This document shows, one piece after another, positions 11,201 through 26,200 of a stretch of DNA of 64,000 nt. This stretch comes from Temnopleurus reevesii (lineage: Eukaryota; Echinodermata; Echinoidea; Temnopleuroida; Temnopleuridae). A program made the translations under genes and the position numbers. The stretch is taken from NCBI GenBank assembly GCA_036244855.1, contig BQKZ01000296.1, forward strand, positions 110,192 through 174,191, written 5' to 3'. Positions within the stretch are counted from its first letter, which is position 1, and every line of letters begins with the position of its first letter. The notes under the pieces were generated by a model. The model worked only from the letters and a program-made list of their open reading frames with translations. It made no database searches and was not told the origin of the DNA.

Positions 11201-14200
11201 TTGTTTACAAATTTGAGCTCAATCTTCGTTCAATCAGCTGTAAATCTCTTGCATCGTGTACAGTATTTGAAGATGGCAAATTTCGCAGCAAAAAATATGC
11301 TGCTGCTTAATGTAGTTTTGAGAAGGATGTATAGTACCGGTAGTTGTACACCATGACGCCTATTCCCTTCCGTAAGAAATTTATTAACACAGTGCTGCAC
11401 TCAACCCAGGTGAGGTGAATGGGAACGGGTAGGAAGAAATTCCTAGAACGCAGAGATGCACCAAGTAACATACCCATGCTATATCCTGGTAATAGTGCCT
11501 AGAAACAATTTGTATTAAGCACTATATGAACGTTGATATTATTAGTAGTATTATAACCGACTCTTATTTTCCATGATTTGACAACTTCAAAGATGTATAA
11601 AATATTGATATCATATTGTTCCCATCATCGACATTCATAATTTTTTCCTTTCATAATCTTTTTTGTAGATCGGGAAAGCGGTTTATTTGATTTAAAATTT
11701 AACAATTCATTCAAAATCCTCTAATCAATTGCTTGATTGTGATTAATAAGCACTTGGGATTGGTCCCATCACTTTTCTGTATAAATCTCCTCTCCTCATT
11801 CCTTTCTTTTTTTCAAGGCTAACTCATTATGCCGAAGAAAGCTCAGGCTACAGGCGATGAGAAATTCATCTTTGTCCAAAAAAACACAATCATCTCGAAC
11901 TTCGTGATTACACAACTGATCCAGAATACAGTCAAACCTGTCTATAAAGACCACCCAAGGGAGACAGAAAAAAGTGGCTTTTAACAGCAGGTGGTCTCTA
12001 TAAACAGGTTCATAAACAGGCGATCCTAACTTAAGCTATAAGGCGATCCCGACTCAAGCTATACTTTCAGGGTATTCGCCTCCTTTCATCTTGCTACTTT
12101 GTCATGTTACTTTGCATTGATTATCTGAAAAAGTTAAATTCAAATTCATTTACATGTAGGGAGTCAAGAAAGATGGTCTTTATAGACAGGTGGTCTTTTC
12201 ATACAAGTGACCGCTAAAGCAGGTTTGATTGTACATAATTTTTTAAAATTTTGAACTAAGATAATATCCTCTGCATACAAGTGATTCAACAACTGATACA
12301 GAACATTTTCTATTGAGAAGAAATTTTTTTTTTACATTGGCAAAAGCCAATTATGGCACAGTGGTTGCTTGATTTGACAGAAATAACTCGATTAGGACTT
12401 AAATTTTATGTACAATGGGTAACCGAACAGGGTGAATCATAATGAAGGTGGATGATGAGATTAAGGGTGTGTCAGATCTGATTACATCTATCTTACAGAT
12501 AACTCAAACAAGGAAAAGTATAAAGGTAGCAGCATAATGCATAAAAGGTATCGCAGACAAAGTTGTCGTGGGGGTGTGGTGGCGTAGTGGTCAAGACTAT
12601 AGCCTGTCAACCAGAGGGTCGTAGATTCGAATCCCAACCATGACCTTAATTTCCTTTAGCAAAGAAATTTATCCACCTTTACTGCACTCAAGCCAGGTGA
12701 GGTGAATGGGTACCTGGCAGGAATTTTTCTTTGGAATACAACACTGCTAAAGCCAGTGTAATTATGCTACAATGCAGAGCGCTAACGGATGACTGATAAA
12801 TTTAGTGTTAGGTGCTATATATAAGAATGTATTAAATTATGCCTTCTGCTCGCAGTGATTATTTCATTTTCATTAACAAACAGATGATCACCTAAAAAAT
12901 CTAAACACTTGTAAACAGTCACAAAATAACAAAAAAGAATGTGTTACTTACATCCTCCTCTTTGTCATCATCAAACAGTCCTCCACCGGAGCTGCTGAAG
13001 AGTCCTTTCTTGCCAAACGGAGAATCCTCTTCACCCTCCTCCTGACCCGGCTGCTCTCCAAACAGGTTATCATCTAAAACAAACAAAAAATTAAAACAAT
13101 TTACATTGTAGGATAGGAATATCTGACAGTACATGGACTAAAGCAGCCTCAAAATTAGAACATTAGAATCGTTATTTTCTTGCCCACCGGTTGGTTACTT
13201 CAAATCCGGTGTTGAACTTTGAGGCTGGTGTCACAGCAACACCAGCCTCAATGCCAAACTCAAAGAAGTATGTCGGTGTTGTGGTTGACCTCTCAAGATT
13301 CTGATATATTTGGGGTAGTAAGTGTTGCTTGCTTGTGTTGAATGTCGGCTGATGAACCAAGGATCACGGTCGGAGTTGATGATTTATATTTTTCCTATTC
13401 TTCAACACCAACCCCGAGGGATTGTGAAAATTGCAACTTCAATATCAGTGTTGGTGTTGGTGTTGAAGTTGGTGTTTTGGCTTGCAGAACAGGAGCAATA
13501 TTGCTACGACAACCCATGACATGCTGGTAGTTAAATCTAGAGTGGAACTTGCATTCAATAATTAAAACTACATTCTTTTTTATTTTGTTTAAATGATCAT
13601 ACAATTTGAATTATTTGAATGATATAAATTTCAGAATTTCAGACCGAAAAATAATTTTATCATTAGAGTTTCTCATTAGGCTTTAGCGAGCGAATATGAC
13701 ATCACTAGGTGTTGAGAGATCGATATGATGATTGTAAAGCTTTTGTAAACTGACGACCGGTGTTGAAGCTCATTTTACAGGCCTTTTCACTCTCTCAACA
13801 TGAATACCAACACCGAACAACAAACTTGAAGTCACCCAGTGGATTGTCTTTGCCTTCCTCCTGACTCAACTGCTCATTAAGGAGTTTATCATCTTAGAAA
13901 AAAAATCAATTATTTAGGACAGGAATTAAGTAAAAGTAAATGTAAAATTTTGATTTTCTTGCCAATAGGTGAATCATCTTTGTCTTCCAATTTAAAAAAA
14001 AATACAGTTCAATAGAAGAAAAGTTGGATCGGACATACAAAAAGATTGACTAAGATGTGTTATTGGCAATCACACAGCAATACTCCTTCCTTAAATTGGC
14101 AACAATAGAGTTTGATTCTTTTTCAATATCATTTCAATAAATGTCAGCTTTACCCATTGCCAGTAAAAAGGATTAATAAAAAGAAAAGTGGCCAATTGTC

Positions 14201-17200
14201 ATGTGGCGATTAGCTGAAATGTTGGAAGCCATTTTTAATTGCCCAAAGTGTTACCTATTGTGTAAAAAGTTAATTGGAACTAGGAATTTTTGTCTTTTAA
14301 TTCTGTTGGTATAAGGTAGGGTGAAGTTAAAAAAAAAAGGAACTAGATGAATCCTCGACCGCGCACGGTCGAAATTTATGCCTCCGCCATCACGGAATCA
14401 GAAAGATATGTACGGCTTTTTCCATGCCATCAGAATCAAAAACATTTACAAATTTTGGGCACTGCGACCTTTCACCCCATGACTCAAAATCTCATCTGTT
14501 CTTCCTCACATGCTTATACTTAATTGAGCTACACACTGTAAGTTTGAAAAAAATTGGTTCAATTTTTCTGTTAGAAGTTATAATAACAATGAGCTTTATC
14601 GGGTGATTTTGTACAAGTTGTTCTTCCCGGTGGCCTTTGACCTTTGACCCTCTGAACCCAAAATCTAATCAGTTCATCTTCACATGCTTTTACATACTTG
14701 AGCCAAGTTTGGTCAAAATCTGTAAAGCAGTTCTGAACTTATTGCGGTAACAAGCTATTTTGGGTGATTTTTTACAAGATTTTTTGGCCCTGTGACCTTT
14801 GACCTTTGACCCACTGAACCCAAAAACTAATCACTTCATCCTCACATGCTTATACATACTTGAGCCAAGGTTGGTCAAAATCTGTACAGCAGTTCTGAAC
14901 TTATTGCGGTAACAAGCCATTTTAAGTGATTTTTTACAAGTTTTTTGGCCCTGTGACCTTTGACCTTTGACCCATTGAACCCAAAATCTAATAAGTTCAT
15001 CCTCACATGCTTATACATACTTGAGCCAAGTTTAGTTAAAATCCGTCCAGCAGTTCTGAACTTATCGCGGTAACAAGTTTCGGACGGACGGACGGACAAC
15101 CCTAAAACATAATGCCTCCAGCACCACCTTACGGTGGCGGAGGCATAAAAAGAAAATTGTTCATTCTTTCATCTAAAAAATTAGACCAGTTTTGGAGATG
15201 TTCATAGTTTGTTTGACTAAAAATTGACCTATAAGTTTTATGCCTAATTTATTGCTAACAAATATGATCCTGTGCATCATATTTATTCACCAGCATACCG
15301 CCTCCAATGCAAAGTCAACTTGAATTCAAAGTATCCACAATGAGAATGCAGAAATGCTATTAGTTTTGCACAGCAGCTGGGGCCCAACGGTGCTGGCGGT
15401 CTGTAGGAGCAACCGTTGGTGGGCCTATGGTTGTGATTTTCAAACTGAGAATATTCTAGAATACATGCCAAAATCATCTCCCAATTTCCTCATATTGCAT
15501 TTCTTTGCATGCGAAGCAATCAGTGAAAACATCAGCTCATTTGTTCACAATTTTTTTTTACCCTGGCAAGTAAAGATCTATACCTTTAACATTTTCACAT
15601 CATAATTGATGAACCACATGTACATGTACACACTTCTCTTAACATGATCAAACACTGGCCAATTGCCTAAGTATCTATTCTACATGGCGGCTAATCCCTT
15701 AGTACTATCAGGTCATATAGGGTGACACACCAACAAATAGATAACTCCCTAGCGCAGAGACGAGGAGCAGAGCCTCTCCCCTCTAAATCCCCTCCAGCAT
15801 GCCACGCCCACAAAACTTTGTTACTCACGGCAACAAGTCTGTCTGTCAATCAAAACCCTTCTCTCTCTTACCCCAATAGAGTCGTTACAACTTTTATCTC
15901 AATCCAACAGGCTATGGGCTCCTGATTCTACGAGGATTAATCTCCTGATTCTACGAGGATTAATCTCCTGCTAATCCCTATTGATATTCGAGGATTAATC
16001 CTAAGAAAGATTAAGGAGCTATAATTGTCAGAGAAGAGAGAAAGAGCAGTTATCAATTATCATTGCTCATGCCGCTAATTAGGGATTAGCGACGAATGAG
16101 ATAAAGTTGTTTCCAGGCAGGCATTCAGCTATATTAGTTCCTTACAACCCATGGAAATGGCATTTAATTAAGAATGAAGCAACAATTCAAAATCATATAT
16201 GTTAAATTTAGAGCTTATTTATCAGAATAATTCAAAATTAATCAGAGACAGTGATCACACTGTTCAGGATGTGTTAATTTGACTGTTAAATGGAATCACT
16301 AGTAAATCTTATTCATTGTTGTGTCTAACCTGCTTATAATAATAATAATAATAATAGTGTGAATATTTATATGGGCAGCTATCATTAATTACAGTTTATT
16401 GTAAATTAATTACTATCATTACTTTTTGCAATGTTGTAATTGTGGTCCAGTGGTTACGTTCTTGGACTTCACTGACAGCTACCAAGGTTCAATTCCCATT
16501 GACACAAATTTCCTTTGGAAAGAAATTCATACACACGTCTAGCCAACTCAGCCAGTTGCTCTTTGGGTACCAGTAGAAAACAATTGCTGTTGGTTTAGCA
16601 GTGTGCACCCAACAGGTGACTTTCAATGAATCCAATGACCGGGTAATGATGATAATAATGATAATAATAATAATAATGATAATAATAATGTGAGCCTTTT
16701 GACCACTTTCAATAGGAACTGGTACAGTGCTATCAAAAGAATATATTATTATTATTACAAAGGTGAAAAAATAAATCCTGAATCTTGAAACATAATAATT
16801 ATTGGGATGAAATCTATTCCTAAGAATACAGACTCGTGAAAGACCATATGTTATCTTACATTTACAAGACCTTTATAAAGATTTTAAGATCACAAGACGT
16901 TGCTGGATCTGCATTGATGCCAACTATTGATTGGCTGAGAGTGTGGTTATTGTTTTAATTTTTGTTCTCATTTATGTTCAGCTGTTGCCTTATTCACATT
17001 TTAATTTTGACCTCAAGTATATTCCAGAACGATTGGGATCTCTGCTTCTGTGGAAAATTCCTTGAAGAAAGATAGTGAAAGATCAAAAGCAATTTCTAAA
17101 ACAAGATCTTCATAAATTACAAACTGATATTGCTTTTGAAATTTGGCAAAAAGCAAGATATCTTCAAATGATCTACTAACCAAAAAAATTGCAAGACCAG

Positions 17201-20200
17201 GGGCCTGTAACATACTGTATAACATACAATTAAACTTACTATAAATGGCAAGACATGTACCACAGAGATACAATTAATTTTCTATCAATCATATATTTTA
17301 TGTTATAGGCCCCTAATATGCTAAGCTCCTTGAGCGTAAATTGAATTCAGAAACTGTTGAAAGATCCAGAGAAGGAGATTTTAGAAATTTAATTCAGAGG
17401 ATGGTCATCAGCATGACATACCACTGAAAGACTGCTTTTAACAATTTCTCCCCAGACGAACTACGAACTAGCAAATACCATCGGTAGTTTAAGGAATCAT
17501 TAGAAGCATAGACAAAGTCATGATTGTACTTGTATGTGGGAAAAGAATCATACAGTGTTACCCCTAAAAGTTGCCTCATCATTGAACAGAGGTAAGGAGA
17601 ATGGCTCCCTCTATGGCAAAATGCAATACAGGTCTGTGCCATCTATATCTTGGCTTTATGACTTGCTGATCATTATAATACAATGTAAATCATATAATGG
17701 CATAGGATTTTAAAGACAGGATAACTTGATTTTTATAAATATGGAATTGACCTATCTGCAGTGAATAGCTGACTTTTAAGAATTGATGTAGAAGTCCATT
17801 GTATGTGATTTACAAATATTCACACGACTCAGAACTACTCAAGGGATATTCCTACATGTATGAAATTTTTTTCAGACCTTAATGTTGCTTTCACACTAAA
17901 CACTATACTGTATGAATATTTTGGTGTTTTAGACCAGTTTGACATTTAGGCATATCAATGTTGTAAAGATTTGGACAGCGTTTCCATACAAATGCTTTAT
18001 AGCAAGTGGGCATTCTTTTTATGAGACCTGGGGCCTGTAACAAAAAGAGATACAATTGCTTTTGAAATCCATCATAAATATAATTCCTTGTATAAGCTTA
18101 ATCGCATCTCTTACATTTTTATGTTACAGGCCCAAGAAAATAAACGCAAAATGTTCAGCTTATAAAGATATAAAAGGGGACCAGGCGGTTGATAAGACTT
18201 TTAATGACAATAGTGTGAGCCATATCAGTACGCATATTGCTTTAATGAAGTGTTACTGAATCTTCTGTCATGATTACACTCCGTCCTTATACTGTCTTGA
18301 ACCTCCTCCTCTCTAAGGCTAAACCTAATGCTCTCCTTCATCGCGATAGGTGACATCTTTCCATGTAACCTTTGGTTTTCCTTTAATTTACTTGATATCC
18401 AATTCAGATGACTGTGAATGACATATTGAATGGTCAGTGACACAAAGACATAATTCCAATTTGGCTGTTATCAGAATGCGCTAAAAATTTGGGTCCACAT
18501 AGTTTAGTGTAACTATGAAAACAATCTTTTAAAAAGGAAGATTCGTATTCTTTTATGAAATTGAAACAATGGATGCCGATGTGTTCTTTAAAAAGGTTAT
18601 ATTTACCCAAACATTTTTATACTGAAACCTCATTTTCAAACAAATTGGCGCTATGTCCTTGTGGCAACTTACTCTTGGTAATTCTTTTGCCTACCTTCAG
18701 CTTTGGAAGTGGATCTCTTTTTCTTGCTCCTTTTCTCCTTGTTATCGAGCGGTAGCTTCTTTCTTCTCGTTCCTTTCTTGGAGCTCTCATGAGACGAGGC
18801 TTTGCTGTCTTCCGACACTGATCGGTTCCTCTTGGACTCATCTGCAGGGAAACAGAAAGGAAAAAAGTTCAAGGTATAGATTTGTATTGGTCGGGATGCA
18901 GAAATTGATATTAGGAGAAGATTTTCACATGTATTCTGGCATATTTTACTTTGAAAATGCCAATCAGTCGTTACTCTTACGGTGTGCTATTATGAATCAT
19001 ACAGGGGCCAACCGGCGCAGAATAGTTGTAGTGACCGATTGCATTGTCTGCAGCATGTGAGGTCGCATTCATTTTGCACTTGAAGCAGTTGTGTTGGGGA
19101 GCATGTCGTCATCTTTATTTCGTGATAATTAATGAATATCTAGGTTGATTCAAACAAACTACGAACATGCTCTAATTTGCTATTGAAAAACTGCATTAAT
19201 GGTAATATTTGTACTGCACCTCATAAAGAAGTAAAATATCTGAAGCGCCATCTCTTCAAAAAGTGATCTATCGGTTTAAAGATCATCTCTGGCATAGGTA
19301 ATGAAAGGAAATAGATGTTATTCCTAAAATACTAGACTACTGTATAAGCCAATCTTTTCTCATTTTGGGACCAGGTTGACATTTGAACTTGTTGCTATTT
19401 TTGCGTTATTGACAGTGTTTGTATGCATATGAATGTGTATCATTCGGAGTGGAAATTTTCGCAAGGATAGGACCGCGAATTTCATGAAAATAAGACTAAC
19501 GTGAAAATTTCAGCTTATACAGAAGTTTTCTTCAATGTGATTTATATTTATGCACATTTCACGTTGACATAGTTCCGATGATGATAAAATTCATTTAGAC
19601 TTCAGTTTCCCTTTACACATTCATTATCAGGGTGTATACATGTACATTATGTATGCCCTGATAACATCGGAAGTATCAGCCAGCCAAAAAATCCAAGATA
19701 AAAGTGAGAGTCAATAGAAACTAATCTTTTACCAGTTGTTTCTCCGGGTTCCTGGCTTTGTGCACCCCGAGGCATTCCTCCTCCAATCTTGGATGCCAAC
19801 TCATCTTGGAAGTTCATTGGCTGAGAGAAAAGAAAAATATGCAGAAAATCTTGACTTAAACGACGCATTAATTACTCATTTTATGATAATGATTATATAT
19901 CTTTATGAAGTAGATATTGCTCGAGAATGTACCAACCTGACTAGTTCCTGCACATATAACTCATGAATATTTACAATTGTTCTTATACTAGGCTAGCAGA
20001 AAGTTTTTCTGATGATAAAGAGTTAAATTGAAGCAATAATCAATATTCCTTCGAAATTCATCCTCACTAAACGCATTCAAATCAAAGCTTAAAACATATC
20101 TCTTTGACACGCCATTATAATAAGTCTACTTTACCACTCATGTCTTTACTTTAATTAAGAGTCTTTAAGCGCAGTAGAATATATTAATATAGTTTCTGCG

Positions 20201-23200
20201 CTATATAAGTATTATTATTATTATTATTATTGCTTTCTCCTAATTTGATCGGTTGTTATAGGCAACTTATATTTGTTAACACGCCCATAACAAAAACTCT
20301 GACAAGCATATTAGCCTGCAGACCTATCTAAATACAAAATTAAAATGTGGTAAAACAGATCCGTTTTGTATTTGAAAAATTGTAACTTTCTCTATGTATT
20401 TCATCACAAACCCTATCATCAATCAAAATTTCTTGTGCTTTGGTATACGTCAAATGGAAAAAAATAATCCAAAGCTAGAAAGAATTGGCTGAATTCAATC
20501 TGAATTAAAATGAAAATATGTATCAACAAATAAATCATCATAAAGTATTGTGCAAACAACATTCGCAGTTTAACACCAATCTAAATCAAAAGAGTGGATA
20601 AAATTCTAGTCACAGACTTAAAACTCAACTGATGACTACGCCAATCTAAAGGGCATTGTGGCACTATCAACATAGATCATGCAAGGGTGTATGCACTGAT
20701 GGAGGTAATCTGATTTCTCCTAAATGCAACTTAGAACATAGGAAAGCAGGTATTTCAAGACGAATAAAGACTTGTCATGCTCTCTGAATACTATCCCAAA
20801 ATTTGCAGAGGTGCCAACCGTTCCGGAATACCTATGAGGTGTACTTTGATATGAATGCAAGGATTTCATGTGAATTGCTGATACTGTAGTATGGTTATTG
20901 CTGTCATGTTTTCTCTCCGTTTGGTTCGGCTGTAGAGTTATTCATGTTCTAATTTTGACCTCATGCATATTCCGGAACAGTTGGTATCTCTGCATTTACG
21001 CTCATGACAGGTGTTCCAATCTATGTTTGCCAGCAGATTTGTGGTTTAAGATACGATTGAATTTGTGTATACGAATATAAAGAAAAGGGCCATGGACGGG
21101 GATGAAGGCTTGAATTTAGGTTTAATTTGAAGTTTAAAAGTTGCGTTTAAACGTAACTCAGAAAATTAAATGCAAGTTCTAAATACCGTAGTGTTGGAAA
21201 ATTGAGTTAATAATAATAATATAGCAATTAAACAAGCCATCTCTCTAGTCACCTACATGTATTCAGAGGCGCGAGACAAATTGTCTAATATTATTATAGC
21301 TTCATTACTGTTGAGGTAAATAATATCTTTTGAAAAAATTCTTTCATATTAAACTCTAAAAAGATCAAACTTGCAATCACAACGCGTCAAAGTAGAAATG
21401 TTGCTCTAGAGTGAAACTAAGGGTGTTTGCTAAAAAGTTGCAATTGATCGTAAACCACCTGCAAATCAGATGCCCATTGTGACGCGCATTTCCATTCATG
21501 CATGGTATCCCCTTTTATCAAGATTTGCATGAAACATATGAGTTTGATTGCCATATTCTGATCAATTGCAAATTTCGAACAACACCTCCTTCGAAAAATA
21601 ATATAGGGTGTACCTGGGCGGGTGTGTCTTGGTCAGAGGGCTCCTCATCATCAAACAAGCCAGTATCGGACTCCTCCGACTCGCTCTGTTAGCCAAAAGG
21701 GGGTTACAGACATCAAAACCATGCAATTTACAAAACAGGGAGGGTAGCTAAACAAGAAGAACCACTCTCTATAATAAAAATGGAACTGTAAAAGCCAGTA
21801 TTTTAGCGTACATACAGTATATTAATCTTTGAGTGAGAACTCTTGACCGTTTAACACATTGGTGAGTGGTTATTGTCGAGGTTTGGAAGATTCTAGTACA
21901 CAAGTTTAGGGGCATTCTAATGAGTTAAAACTTTGCATTTATGGTTTAAAAATACACAAAATAAAGCCCCATCGAAAATTTCAGCTTATACACTATAAAC
22001 ACTTAATATTTAATCAATTAAATGATTTTTGTGTTGGGTAGATAAATAATTGAAATAATTCTTGCCTTATCCCAACATGGATAAACACTGATTGACAGTG
22101 CTTTACCGAGAAGCTGTGAAAAAAATTCACAGGCATTCTCGGGTAGGAATAGAACCCACGATCTCCTGATGACTAAACTCTCTTGGCTCTTGGTGCGGTG
22201 GTCTAGTGGTAAGACACCCGTCTAGTCATCAGGAGATCTTGGGTACAGTACTATACATAGGAGCCAATCGTTTCACACAAGAAATAAATTATAACTTTGT
22301 ATATCTTTCTATGAAATAAAATTGAAGTATACCAAGCTACAGTACCTCTAAGGATGCTACAAAAATATTTAAGATTATTCATTCAGGTAAGTGATAAGGG
22401 GACCTCTATAGACAAGTGCATACTGTGTGTACACAAAATAAGTTTTGCTCATGCTCTAACAATCCACTGTTTGGAAAATTTTACAGGACAACATGCACAT
22501 TCCAAATATTTTCACTTCCAAAATCTATGAAAATATGATTCTGACTACAATGAATAAAGTAACTGATGATAAATTCTTATTCTAAATATCTTTGGATAAG
22601 TAACAAAATTTGTTGTCTGAATTAATCACTCATACAGAATGTGTGTTAAGAGTCAGAAAAAACGTTCCATCATCATAAAATCATCATGTATGAATACGCA
22701 ATCATGGAGATATATAAGTCTTGGAAGTCTTATTCTTGGCAGACTTTTTTTTTTATACGTGTTTCATTTTTGTTGCTCAAAAAGTATCCCAAGTAGTTGG
22801 AGGATACATTTACCAAGATGTGTCGGGCAGTGTTTCACAAAGATAAGAAAGATGAGAACGACTGATATCAGTTCTTGAGCTGAATATGTGTAATATTATG
22901 AATCATAACGCACAAGAACTGGTAGCAGTTATTCTTCAGTTCGTTCTTAAAGACTTTTTTATATCTAGGTGAAACATCGCCCTGAAAAAAATGTTCTCCT
23001 GACTTCACAAAACTAAAAGAAGGGGTTGCTGTGACGGCCCCAAAACTAATTGACTTCGAACAATAGAAATGTCAAAATGCAAATGTATAGCTATTTGTGT
23101 ACAATATGTGCATATTCCACATGATACCCAACTCCAATCATAGAGATCGGCACTGTAAAAAATATGAACATTAGTATAAAGAGTTGTAAAAAGAGGAAAA

Positions 23201-26200
23201 ATAATGCCTCCAGCACCACCTTACAGTGTCGGAGGCATAACAATCAAGATGATGGAACATTTTTCTGACTCACCCTTTACTATTATTAAAAACAATCATG
23301 CCCTTTACCTTGTTAGTAGATGTAACTGTTGTATCTCCAGTCATCTTCTGTCTCCCACCTGTGAACTCAGACTCCGTCTCTGTATCAGTATACTGAAAAT
23401 TGGTGGAAAGAATAAACATAGAGAAGCTCCATTTAATCTAATTTCACTCAATTTGATTGATATTTTCTTCTTAAGTACAAAGTATTACAGCTAAAGGATT
23501 TATTCATCTTGCTGGTGGTTTTACAAATCGACATACAAATATGGATCATTTGTATGAAATGATCTGCATTTTTGCTAGAAAGTTGAAATTGATCACAAAT
23601 CAAGTGCAAATTAAAAGCAATTCACCATGAACAATTTCATTCGTGCACAGATTGCACATCTCTTGAGATGTGCATATTAAAAGAATGATTCCATTGGACT
23701 GGAGCCTGCAGATCAACAGCAATTTTCAATCAATTGCAACTTTCCTGCAACACCCTCTTTGATTTTTTTTCCACAAATTTTGTATGCTGGGTTGGGGAAG
23801 GTATTATGATTTTGGCAGATTTGATGATTTTTTTGCAAAGGGGTTATACCAAAAATATCAATAAACTAATGCCCCTATAGTTTTGTTCATAGTCCTTCCC
23901 TTGTTTACCGTCAGAACATCACAACTAAATATGCTGTTATATAATATAATTATCACCATCCGTTTTCGGTACATATAATTACAATATTTCATCATGAGGC
24001 CACATACATTCCCAACATCCCACAAAATTAACCAATTAATGGGCCCCTGATAAACACTTCTTCATTATTACCTTGCAATACAAATATAGGATCGTGGACC
24101 CTTAATGAATGTCCACATCAATGTATATTTTAGAATCACAAACACTATTAATGTACTTCTCTATCAATTCTTTATATAGAAGTTAAAAGGATGATATGGT
24201 ATACAGATAAGGACCCTACAGAATTAAACAATTAGTGGGACTACAGGGGAACCCCACAATGTCTGCACCACAAATGGCATGGGTCTAATTTCAATCCGAA
24301 TGGAAAACACTCCATAAGGATACCATATGTTACCTTCACACTTCATTTCAAAGGATCCAAAACCTAAGCAATCATCATCGAGGTTCTTAAGTGTTTGTGA
24401 ATAATAGATTCTCAAAATGCAAAATAGAAAACGCTACTATTGTACTTAATATTTATTCTTTTGTGACAAAGAAGTCGTTTTTTCTTGGACTCTTAATGAA
24501 CTTCCTCATTACTGTATCTTTCCCATCCCGGTGTAACCATAACAAATTCTGTTTCTCAAGTCAAATGGAATCTAAATGTCTAACATGATAGACAGATAGC
24601 TGACCCTACAGAATTAATCAATTAGTGGGACTGGAGGGGATCCCCTGAATATCTGCATTGAAATGTCCATGGCTTTAATTTCCCCCAAATGGGGAACACA
24701 CCATAAGGATACCATACATGTATGTTACATTTGTACCTTCACACTTCATTTCATAGGATCCAAAACCTAAGTACTGGCCATTGAGGTTCTGAAATATTTG
24801 TCAAATACAGATTCTCTGTGCAAAAATAGAAAAATTTACTTCCTGTACTTAATTTGTATAATTAGCTTGTAAAAAATACAGATCTTTGTTTTTATATTGA
24901 TCTACAGAATGAACTTCCTCATCACTGTATCTTTCTGGTGTAAACAATAATAAGTCTGTATCACCCAGCCATATGGAATCTAAATGTCTAACATGATGTA
25001 GATAGATAGATGACCCTACAGAATTAATCAATTAGTGGGACTGCAGGGGATCCCCAGAATATCTGCATTGAAATGTCCATGGCTTTAATTTCCCCCTTAC
25101 AGGAAACCCACCATAAGGACTCCATTACACAACCTCATATTTCGTTTAATGAGATCCACAATTCTGCAATGGTCATTGACACTTTTCTTATAAATCATAA
25201 ATCTTTGTCCTAAGGTCTTTGTTAAAATTAAGATAAACTGATATTAAAATAGCAAAGTTTAATTATTTGTGCAGGCCTGTAATATATATGTTACTCTTTA
25301 ATAATATTGGACTATTAATGAACTTCCTCATCACTGTATCTTTCCAGCAAAGTCTGTATCATCCAGCCATATGGAATCTAAATATCTAACATGATCTCCA
25401 CAGATAGCTGACCCTACAGAATTAATCAATTAGTGGGACTGGAGGGGATCCCCTGAATATCTGCAATCAAATGGGCATGGCTTTAATTTCCCTTGAATGG
25501 GAAACACACCATAAGGAAACCATTTGTGGCCAAATATTCCAAAATGAGTTTTGTCCACAATGGAAGAGTTAAAAATTTTGAAACATCTGGGTTCAAGGAC
25601 CAAAATAAAGAAGAAAAAAAAACTTTTCTGACCGACCGACTATATTTTTCAAAAATGGCATTCAAAAGCACCCAAGAGCACCCAAAAATCAAAATTTTGC
25701 CTTAATCATTGTCTTGAAGTTGTGGCTCAGTTTGAAGAAAAAAAAACTACTTCACATATCTTTTGTGCACAAGACAGGAGGTGGAAAGCTTCAATTAAAA
25801 CTGCCTCATTGAATTAAGCAATTGACCCTTTAAGAAAATGGGTGATTTCCTTTAACGAGGGGCAGACCTGATTGTAAGGATGAAACCGAAGATGGTTGCC
25901 ATGGTTTCAAATACTAATAGTCACAAAAATCAGACCAAATGATGTCCATTTGTATCCCTTTTTGCTGAATCTTCATCAAATGGCTCACAGTTGGTGTCCA
26001 GCTATATCCGACTGGTTTGATACTTGTGGTTGTTATAACCTTGTCCCACTAATTTGATTTTCTGCTGGTTTGATGATANTTATAAATCATAAATCTTTGT
26101 CCTAAGGTCTTTGTTAAAATTAAGATAACCTGATATTAAAATAGCAAAGTTTAATTATTTGTGCAGGCCTGTAATATATATGTTACTCTTTAATAATATT

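Larger units (their letters stand above)
8249..12951 (-). other. washc2 intron 12
   Basis: Contains a foldback (8369-8604), SINEs, a GC-rich coding-like fragment, a long GAT microsatellite, local duplications sharing AAAAGAGAACAAAAC around 10560 and 10740, and a family C element. No washc2 exon is recognised in it. Confidence 0.7.
13074..18694 (-). other. washc2 intron 11
   Basis: Contains a hairpin-rich segment (13190-13830), decayed exon 12 pieces, an 800-bp interspersed element, a 23-bp tandem repeat at 15919-15964, a SINE, and MITE families A and B. About 15150-15900 and 17320-18020 show nothing I recognise. Confidence 0.7.
18842..21613 (-). other. washc2 introns 10 and 9 (exon 10 between)
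   Basis: Intron 10 (18842-19732) shows no repeat that I recognise. Intron 9 (19821-21613) carries a LINE tail, a family A MITE and a family D foldback whose edge is about 20 bases from the exon 9 donor. Confidence 0.7.

Noticed and set aside
18225..18443. Charged minus-strand frame between exons 11 and 12 as an extra washc2 exon
   Set aside because: No convincing acceptor or donor, and exons 11 and 12 already agree in phase without it.
18653..19060. 135-codon plus-strand frame
   Set aside because: It is the shadow of washc2 exon 11 on the opposite strand and runs on into intron.
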